The position numbers and the translations under genes were made by a program. Shown here piece by piece: positions 58,097-64,000 of a stretch of 64,000 nucleotides of DNA (position 1 is its first letter; every line of letters begins with the position of its first letter). The stretch covers positions 1,302,001-1,366,000 of the forward strand of contig BCIX01000001.1 in NCBI GenBank assembly GCA_001600095.1, given 5' to 3'. The stretch comes from Bullera alba (Eukaryota > Basidiomycota > Tremellomycetes > Tremellales > Bulleraceae). The notes below the pieces were generated by a model, which was given only the letters and a program-made list of their open reading frames with translations, did no database searches and had not been told where the DNA came from.

Positions 58097-58147
58097 GTAC
58101 GTCTCAAACTTCAATCCACTGCGTCCCAGTGCTAACCCCAAGTGTAG
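58097..58147 (+). other. U6 intron 1, 51 nt, inside the ACAGAGA box
   Basis: Donor GTACGT, branch GTGCTAAC, acceptor GTGTAG. It interrupts ACAGAG|A, the U6 sequence that pairs with the 5' splice site. Confidence 0.93.
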
Positions 58148-58155
58148 AAGATTAG

Positions 58156-58208
58156 GTGTGTTGATATCCCGCCTATCCAACCCCTGCCTGTGCTAATGAT
58201 TACCTAAG
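58156..58208 (+). other. U6 intron 2, 53 nt, splitting the AGC triad
   Basis: Donor GTGTGT, branch GTGCTAAT, acceptor CCTAAG. It separates AG from C of the catalytic triad, eight bases after intron 1. Confidence 0.92.
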
Positions 58209-58309
58209 CATTGCCCCTGCATAAGGATGACAACTTCGAACAGAGAGGGCTCTTCGGAGCACAATATTTTTGTCTTTTTGGTCATCAGCAGCGATCGAGA
58301 AGCTCGAGA

Positions 58310-59145
58310 NNNNNNNNNNNNNNNNNNNNNNNNNNNNNNNNNNNNNNNNNNNNNNNNNNNNNNNNNNNNNNNNNNNNNNNNNNNNNNNNNNNNNNNNNNN
58401 NNNNNNNNNNNNNNNNNNNNNNNNNNNNNNNNNNNNNNNNNNNNNNNNNNNNNNNNNNNNNNNNNNNNNNNNNNNNNNNNNNNNNNNNNNNNNNNNNNNN
58501 NNNNNNNNNNNNNNNNNNNNNNNNNNNNNNNNNNNNNNNNNNNNNNNNNNNNNNNNNNNNNNNNNNNNNNNNNNNNNNNNNNNNNNNNNNNNNNNNNNNN
58601 NNNNNNNNNNNNNNNNNNNNNNNNNNNNNNNNNNNNNNNNNNNNNNNNNNNNNNNNNNNNNNNNNNNNNNNNNNNNNNNNNNNNNNNNNNNNNNNNNNNN
58701 NNNNNNNNNNNNNNNNNNNNNNNNNNNNNNNNNNNNNNNNNNNNNNNNNNNNNNNNNNNNNNNNNNNNNNNNNNNNNNNNNNNNNNNNNNNNNNNNNNNN
58801 NNNNNNNNNNNNNNNNNNNNNNNNNNNNNNNNNNNNNNNNNNNNNNNNNNNNNNNNNNNNNNNNNNNNNNNNNNNNNNNNNNNNNNNNNNNNNNNNNNNN
58901 NNNNNNNNNNNNNNNNNNNNNNNNNNNNNNNNNNNNNNNNNNNNNNNNNNNNNNNNNNNNNNNNNNNNNNNNNNNNNNNNNNNNNNNNNNNNNNNNNNNN
59001 NNNNNNNNNNNNNNNNNNNNNNNNNNNNNNNNNNNNNNNNNNNNNNNNNNNNNNNNNNNNNNNNNNNNNNNNNNNNNNNNNNNNNNNNNNNNNNNNNNNN
59101 NNNNNNNNNNNNNNNNNNNNNNNNNNNNNNNNNNNNNNNNNNNNN
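58310..59145. other. Assembly gap (836 N)
   Basis: Unknown bases between the U6 gene and SF3B4. The odd length suggests a size-estimated scaffold gap. A tandem repeat on the right side may explain it. Open frames written through the N run are artefacts. Confidence 0.99.
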
Positions 59146-59413
59146 CGCTCCGAGCTCACCACTTTGTCAGCTGGTCGATTCACTCCACTCATAACGTCTA
59201 TTCTGATCCACTCAACTCATAATGTCTATTCTCCATAGCCCAAATGGATTTTCAGTGCTAGGTCACCTGACATGGGACCTCCCGATCCGATACCGTCAGC
59301 TGGTCAGAAGAAATAGAGAGCTCATATTCAGCATGGAATCCCCGGGTCTCGCGCAAACCCGATTTAGCATGTTCATTATGGCATGGCGTGTCGTACAAAA
59401 GAGGCTGAAGGGC
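59146..59413. other. Intergenic, right flank of the gap
   Basis: 268 bases downstream of SF3B4 that contain the 28-bp tandem pair. No gene seen. Confidence 0.4.
59177..59232. repeat. 28-bp tandem duplication beside the gap
   Basis: Two adjacent copies of a 28-base unit containing ACTCATAAYGTCTATTCT, with three mismatches. They begin about 30 bases from the end of the N run, so the repeat may continue into the gap. Confidence 0.9.
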
Positions 59414-60685
59414 TCAGAAGCCCATTCTGATAGGAGGCGGTGGCGGTCCACCCTGCGGAGGCTGTTGCTGCTGCTGCTGAGGTTGACCATATTGCGGCTG
59501 ACCATAACCCGGATAGCCATTGGCAACGGGGAACCCGGCAGGTGGTGCGGGAGGGTAACCTTGTTGGTAGCCATTAGGCTGCGGTGCGCCGTAGTCAGGG
59601 TATCCTTGGGGAGGGTAACCTTGCTGAGGAGGCTGGTACACCGGCATGCCAGGAGGAGGAGGGGGTGGAGCGGCTTGGGGAGCATAGGAGGCTTGTGGAG
59701 GTGCAGGGGCGGATGATTGGGCGGCGAGAGCTCCGGCGTATTGACCTATGTTGGATCAGCCAAAAGACAAGGAGCGGGGGCGATGAAGCCACCTACCCTG
59801 ATACGTTGCTGGCATGCCGCCCACTCCTGGAAGCACAGAGTTTTTCCTGCGCACAGTCGTCAGCCGCTTGCTCGATCACGGATCACAGCTCGCTCACTTT
59901 GCCTGGGCCGCCAATAACCTCTCCGCCTGAGTTCCATGCCTCTCGCCCTTTCCGTCCTTCTTGAACGCATATTGCACCGTTATCTGCTTTCCACCGAGGA
60001 ACTGTCCGTTCATATTTTCCACAGCCATGTCTGCGGCCTCAAAATCGTGGTACGAGACGAACCCATAACCCTTTGAATCGCCTGTCGTGGGATCTCGGGC
60101 AATCTAAGAAACGATCAGCACTGCATGCAGCTGTATGCTCACCTTTGGCTGCTCAGCTATCGCACCGAACGTGCTAAATGTGTCATACAGCGCGTTCTCG
60201 TCGACCATCTCGTCCAATGTGCCAATGAAGAGGTTCGCGCCGACGTCTAATGTCTTCTTGTCGTAACTAGCCTTGTTGACTCTTATTGGCTTTCCGTACA
60301 GCTTTATCTGGTTCATGATCTTGCAGGCGTACTCGGCATCGTCTTCCGCCAGGAACTCGCAGAACCCGAAACCCTGGTGAGCCATCGAGATACGATCTTT
60401 TGGTAGAAAGACATTCGCTGCGACGGTCGTGAGCCGTGATCTGACATTGGACCGAAATGGTAGACTTACACACTGGGCCTGCTTGCCTATAGCTTGATCA
60501 GCCTCATCCTCAATTACGCACAAGTGACTCACAACATCAGCTCCCACACGAGCGCATCGGTACACCGTTCATCTAGGTTTCCCTAAATGATTGGCATCAG
60601 CGATGCGACATTGTCGTGTCAAATGAGGCCTCACCAGATACACCGTTGCCTCTTGGTTCCTATCCTGCTCTGCCTTGTTCTGCAT
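59414..60685 (-). CDS. HSH49: SF3b subunit SF3B4/Hsh49
   Basis: U2 snRNP SF3b protein with two RRMs that contacts pre-mRNA upstream of the branch site. The start [20 protein letters not shown] gives RNP2 of RRM1 (VYLGNLDERC). A short exon supplies LQAGPV, then [21 protein letters not shown] (RNP1). The stretch [13 protein letters not shown] is a family hallmark. RRM2 has [13 protein letters not shown] and [11 protein letters not shown]. The C-terminal tail is Pro/Gln/Gly/Tyr-rich ([17 protein letters not shown]), as in other SF3B4 proteins. Introns are short GT-AG. It lies on the far side of the gap from the U6 gene. Confidence 0.94.
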
Positions 60686-61422
60686 GATGCCCCTTAGTCG
60701 TTTATTTCGTGTGTGCGATACGCCGCTGTCGAGATTGGGACTCTGGAAAGGCCTTGGACGTGGTCAAGTAGGTTGCAAGAAGGTGCTCAACCGCAACTCG
60801 AGTATACCGAGTCTCGACATCAAGTTTCAATTTGATTCCGTCTTTCGACGATCGTCCTTTTGCTGCTGGCGCATTCAGCTTTGATTCAACTGCTTGTGTG
60901 TCTCTCGGTCCTGGAGTCTCCTCACTTAGAATCAACTGGCATTCAGATGTGCTTGTGCCGCCAAACGCCTGGCAGTCAGCATTAAGAGGCCGGCGATATC
61001 GACACTTCGACCTCTACGACACCAGACCATGTCTGGTCGACCGTTCTCACAATCACTTGCACCGAGTTTCTAGCTTAGACTCAAAACAACTGGATGTACC
61101 AACTCTCGCTCGCACTGGTCTGTAGTATAGACGACACGCAGTTAACATCAGAAAGTGGGGATGCGGCCAACGGAAGTTGACGTCCGTCGAACCCTGTAGA
61201 GCCTCAGCACCTGATTTGAGGGTGATGAGGACCACAGACATGGTTGCTAGAGGCCGATCGGTGGTGAGGCCCGAAGCGACATCATATTCCAACGGCGGCG
61301 AGCTGTGGACTGGTTTGACTATAACAGATAACTCTAGGGTGTCTGACGACTCTGTCTAGTCACTGCACCCTATGCTACATCACGGGATACGACATATCGC
61401 TACACTCTTCGACTTCACCCCT
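60686..61422. promoter_or_regulatory. Intergenic, 737 bases
   Basis: Upstream of SF3B4 and downstream of the MAPEG gene. Short frames only; nothing recognised. Confidence 0.4.
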
Positions 61423-62123
61423 CTAGTACGAGGCGTATCCGGAGAAGAACCTGTTGCCGGCCTTGATGAACAAGGCAAAGCAAGAGAAGATACCCGTCAG
61501 GTACGCAACCGACCGGGCGTTCCCGGCAAGCTCTACAGCCGTAGGGTTAGCCCAGATCGAGATAGTCAAGGGGTCCGGCTCACTAGACTCGTTGTTGATG
61601 TAGATGTAGTTGAAAGCAATACGCGACAGAAGGTAGATGCCGGAAGCGGCATTGAGGAATTTTGGCTCGACTCGGGCGACGTTTCCGGCCACCTAGAAGA
61701 TTCACGATTCAGTCACGCACTTGATGTGCCTACAATCCACTCACGACGGCGGCGGCAAAGTAGGGCAGGGTAATGAAACCGTTATTCTGGGCCGCCTCGG
61801 CCCGGTTGAACCGCTCAGCGACGGCTGGGGGCAGCTGGGCCTCTTTCGCCTGGTCCTTCTTAGGGTTCTAGAAACAGTCAGCTCAAGTGCCATGAAGGGT
61901 GTGCGATTCTACTGACGCAGTTGTCCCACTCGGCTTTACCAGCCGCTTTGTGTTTGTTGAACAGACTGATGGCCCAGAAATGGGGGGCAATACTGGGGAA
62001 ACATCAGCCTGAGCCTCTCACTCGATGCTAATTTGCCCGATCCCAAGCTCACGCGGTAACCCAAGCGGCCGGGAGAGCGTAGAAGGAGAAGTTGTGGGCA
62101 GCGTTGAGACCGGCGAGAGACAT
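61423..62123 (-). CDS. MAPEG-family membrane protein
   Basis: Exons 62123-62053, 61992-61917, 61867-61745 and 61692-61423 sum to 540 nt (179 aa). MAPEG proteins are four-helix ER membrane enzymes (glutathione transferase/eicosanoid metabolism) or related. The signature RFNRAEAAQNNGFITLPYF is followed by AAAVVAGNVARVEPKFLNAASGIYLLSRIAFNYIYIN, as in the family. An extra N-terminal TM (FSFYALPAAWVTAIAPHFW) and a C-terminal TM (AYLTGIFSCFALFI) complete the fold. One donor is GTCAGT. Whether it has glutathione activity is unknown. Confidence 0.85.
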
Positions 62124-62527
62124 TGCAGGGGATTTGCTTTTGGTTTTAGGTGTTTGAAATGCTGAAAGAGTGGTCGAGGAGCTGAGGTCGAGCGAGGAAG
62201 AAGAAGATGCGGTTAAAAACTCTTATAGATGGACCAGTCCATCGAGCTGCAGCAAAGCTGCAGTCACCGTAAATTCAATCGGGATCATCAAGTGACACAT
62301 CAACTCTCCTGACGTCAGGCCTGCTTTTGTGCCGAAAATGCCGGATCCCGCCGGATGCTAGAGGTTGTCTTTGCCACAGTGCGCGACCCATCACTATATC
62401 GCCGTAACACCGCCGAGATTTCCAGCTGCTTCACCTTCATCCTATCCACGGTCTACCACTACAGTATCACTACCTATCACTACTAGAGCAAAGCAGCACT
62501 CTATCAACCACCTCTACACTCACCACA
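62124..62527. promoter_or_regulatory. Divergent intergenic region, MAPEG / mL40
   Basis: 404 bases between divergent starts; C/T-rich leader before 62528. No further feature. Confidence 0.4.
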
Positions 62528-63142
62528 ATGTCACGCCCGTTCGCCAGCGCAGTCGCAAGCTCATCCAGGCAGTACGCCACCAAAGCCCCAGTGGTCCCCG
62601 ACTATATCGCCGCAAAGCAATCCGGTGCCGGCGACAACAAAATCGACACTCTCAAACGACACCTCTATCCCCAAAATACCTTTGCTCCAAAGTCAGAGTC
62701 ACCAACCGGCCAGCATCACCCCGATGTCATCAGGAGAGTCAAAGCGCTACTACCCACTCGTGAAATCCACTCGACGATAGAAAAGGCATGGGCACTTTAC
62801 CAGGATCAACAACGAATGTTGCATCGGAGACGACTTAGAGCCAAGTTTAGAGCAATGGAGAAAGCATGTGACGAGCTCGACAAAATCACGAGGCCCCCTC
62901 CGCTTCAGTCAGCAACCGGCGGCTTTCTCAATGGTCAGCGTTATCCAAGGGCGCTGTTCAACCTAGCAATGGAGCCGGCCAACCCCCATGCGTTCCCTAA
63001 GCCGTCTGGTCGAAAAATTAGCCCCGAAGCGAGATGGAAGGAAGCCAGGTTGGATGGGTTTGTCCCAAGAGAGGCATGGATACCGACAGAGACGAAAGGG
63101 ACTGGATGGAATTATCAATGGCAAAGGCCTCGGAGTTCGTGA
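62528..63142 (+). CDS. MRPL28: Mitochondrial ribosomal protein mL40 (Mrpl28 family)
   Basis: Single exon, 204 aa. A basic, Ser/Arg/Ala-rich N-terminus (MSRPFASAVASSSRQYATK) fits a mitochondrial presequence. The helix HSTIEKAWALYQDQQRMLHRR, then KFRAMEKACDEL, and the LFNLAMEPANPHAFPKP segment match the mL40 pattern. After that, DGFVPREAWIPTETKGTGWN ends the protein. Large mitoribosomal subunit component. Its 3' end faces the RNase II gene. Confidence 0.78.
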   Translation: MSRPFASAVASSSRQYATKAPVVPDYIAAKQSGAGDNKIDTLKRHLYPQNTFAPKSESPTGQHHPDVIRRVKALLPTREIHSTIEKAWALYQDQQRMLHRRRLRAKFRAMEKACDELDKITRPPPLQSATGGFLNGQRYPRALFNLAMEPANPHAFPKPSGRKISPEARWKEARLDGFVPREAWIPTETKGTGWNYQWQRPRSS

Positions 63143-63285
63143 TTCATATCGCGCTAGATTCGGTGTCGCCGCTATGTATGGCGATTTAGGTCGACGTTGG
63201 CTTGATGGATCAATCGCAGGAGTCTCAGGAGCAGCGCTAATGCATGACTGAACGACACTGGCAACATGCTTTACAAACACCCCTC

Positions 63286-64000
63286 TTACACAACCTCTAC
63301 ATCAATGATCGGCGTGGGCCATGTCTGAGCGGTCGTCACCCTGATCATGATCTCGTCCCCGATCGCCATCGGCACCAGCTTGGAGGCCGGTTGGGGACAA
63401 CGTACATCGAGCCCGAGTGAGGGGATATGTACCGGAGTCGTGGTGCTACTGCCGCCAGAATTGTACACCGTCGGGCCCATCACGACGCCTTTGACTGGCC
63501 GAGTGATATCGACAAAGCTAGAGTCGTATGTGTAGCCATCTGGCTTTGGGTTTTGTAGCCTGGACGTGAACAGCTGCGATTGCCACCATGCGTCCGAGAA
63601 TCTGCCGAATCGACCATTAACGCGAACAGCTTGAGCGGTACGCTGTCCGTACTGGGCGACTTTGTCGAGGGTCAAAACCGGTGCGAGGCTCGTGGACAAT
63701 CCCTTTTCGGCCACTAAAGCGGATTTGATCTGCCAGTGTACCATGCAATCCTCGTACCGTCGCAACGGTGACGTGGCCTTGAGATAACCAATATTGTCGT
63801 TGTAACCCATCACCCAATTGGGCTGAGGCGTGGGATGCAGTGCCATCTGTGGAGGTTCAAAGTTGGCTCTGGCGATGTCCTCCTTTTTCACAAACATATC
63901 CGCATCTCGTTGGGCCAGAACATCGTCCAAGGTGACAATCGGCTGCCCAGGTATTGCGACTGGCCTCGGAGACGTCATGGACCGGAAAGGAGCGGGAAGC
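63286..64000 (-). CDS. DSS1: RNase II/RNB exoribonuclease, mitochondrial Dss1/Cyt-4 type, 3' part
   Basis: C-terminal part of an RNB-domain 3'-5' exonuclease. The frame runs off the right edge (the coding strand enters at 64000), so the N-terminal part is missing. The key segment GYLKATSPLRRYEDCMVHWQI is the RNB SPLRRYxD motif. After it comes a helical part and a C-terminal beta-barrel-like domain that lacks a clear S1 motif. I favour the mitochondrial degradosome enzyme (Dss1/Msu1/Cyt-4) because the sequence YLKATSPLRRYEDCMVH is closer to that group than to Dis3; this is inference. Confidence 0.8.
   Translation of the reverse strand, partial: LPAPFRSMTSPRPVAIPGQPIVTLDDVLAQRDADMFVKKEDIARANFEPPQMALHPTPQPNWVMGYNDNIGYLKATSPLRRYEDCMVHWQIKSALVAEKGLSTSLAPVLTLDKVAQYGQRTAQAVRVNGRFGRFSDAWWQSQLFTSRLQNPKPDGYTYDSSFVDITRPVKGVVMGPTVYNSGGSSTTTPVHIPSLGLDVRCPQPASKLVPMAIGDEIMIRVTTAQTWPTPIIDVEVV

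Larger units (their letters stand above)
58049..58270 (+). ncRNA. U6: U6 spliceosomal snRNA gene interrupted by two introns
   Basis: Catalytic RNA of the spliceosome. Exon 1 (58049-58096) starts with a hairpin CGCCC-GCAA-GGGCG inside GGC/GCC, then ATAAGATAAAATTGGAAC and ACAGAG. Exon 2 (58148-58155) is AAGATTAG. Exon 3 (58209 to about 58270) is CATTGCCCCTGCATAAGGATGACA plus a hairpin GCTC-TTCG-GAGC and a T run (Pol III terminator). Joined, the core reads ACAGAGAAGATTAG then CATTGCCCCTGC. This matches the invariant U6 ACAGAGA box, AGC triad and internal stem-loop (CCCCTGCATAAGGATGA is the same as in budding yeast), with one change (CATTG for CATGG). The exact 3' end is set by the T run. Confidence 0.95.

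Noticed and set aside
58200..59238. Open frames of over 300 codons
   Set aside because: They consist almost entirely of unknown bases in the gap.

Overview
The window is nuclear DNA of a basidiomycete yeast, most likely Tremellomycetes (the Cryptococcus/Kwoniella/Papiliotrema side). It holds about 27 protein genes on both strands. Most are split by many short introns of about 35-65 nt with CTNAC-type branch sites, and the proteins are fungal (Myo1, Mic60, Ctk3, Zn2Cys6 regulator, ADAM protease). There are no operons, CRISPR arrays or recognisable transposons. I worked out exon joins by hand from splice sites, frame and conserved protein sequence. Where I list exon sums, they come out as whole codons. 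About 0.8 kb (58310-59145) is a run of N.

Layout. 1-9.6 kb: 3' end of a Pus3-type pseudouridine synthase, U1 snRNP protein C, two unrecognised genes, the NatB subunit Naa25/Mdm20, and CTD-kinase subunit Ctk3. 9.9-14.3 kb: two nearly identical intron-containing tRNA-Val(AAC) genes in inverted orientation around about 1.6 kb without genes, folylpolyglutamate synthase, and tRNA-Ala(AGC). 14.7-32.6 kb: a four-TM protein, COX16, an ADAM metalloprotease, an Hcs1-type helicase, a phospholipase D-like protein, an Rsm1/NIPA zinc-finger protein, MIC60 and a small unknown gene. 33-51.6 kb: a Gfo/Idh/MocA oxidoreductase, class I myosin, the Caf1/Pop2 deadenylase, a Zn2Cys6 regulator, a large disordered protein and a tail-anchored protein. 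53.4-64 kb: a secreted Cys-rich protein, a GH15 glucoamylase-like enzyme, the U6 snRNA gene, the assembly gap, SF3B4/Hsh49, a MAPEG protein, mitoribosomal mL40 and the 3' part of a mitochondrial RNase II.

The main discovery concerns splicing. The U6 snRNA gene (58049-58270) is interrupted by two spliceosomal introns. One falls inside the ACAGAGA box, the other cuts the catalytic AGC triad, and they leave an 8-nt middle exon. The gene for U1-C, the protein that helps read 5' splice sites, needs an AT-AC intron plus 12-nt and 6-nt microexons to encode its conserved zinc finger. GC-AG introns with GCGAG donors occur twice in CTK3 and once in the secreted-protein gene. Three spliceosome components (U1-C, U6, SF3B4) therefore lie in one 64-kb window, and two of them have highly unusual introns.
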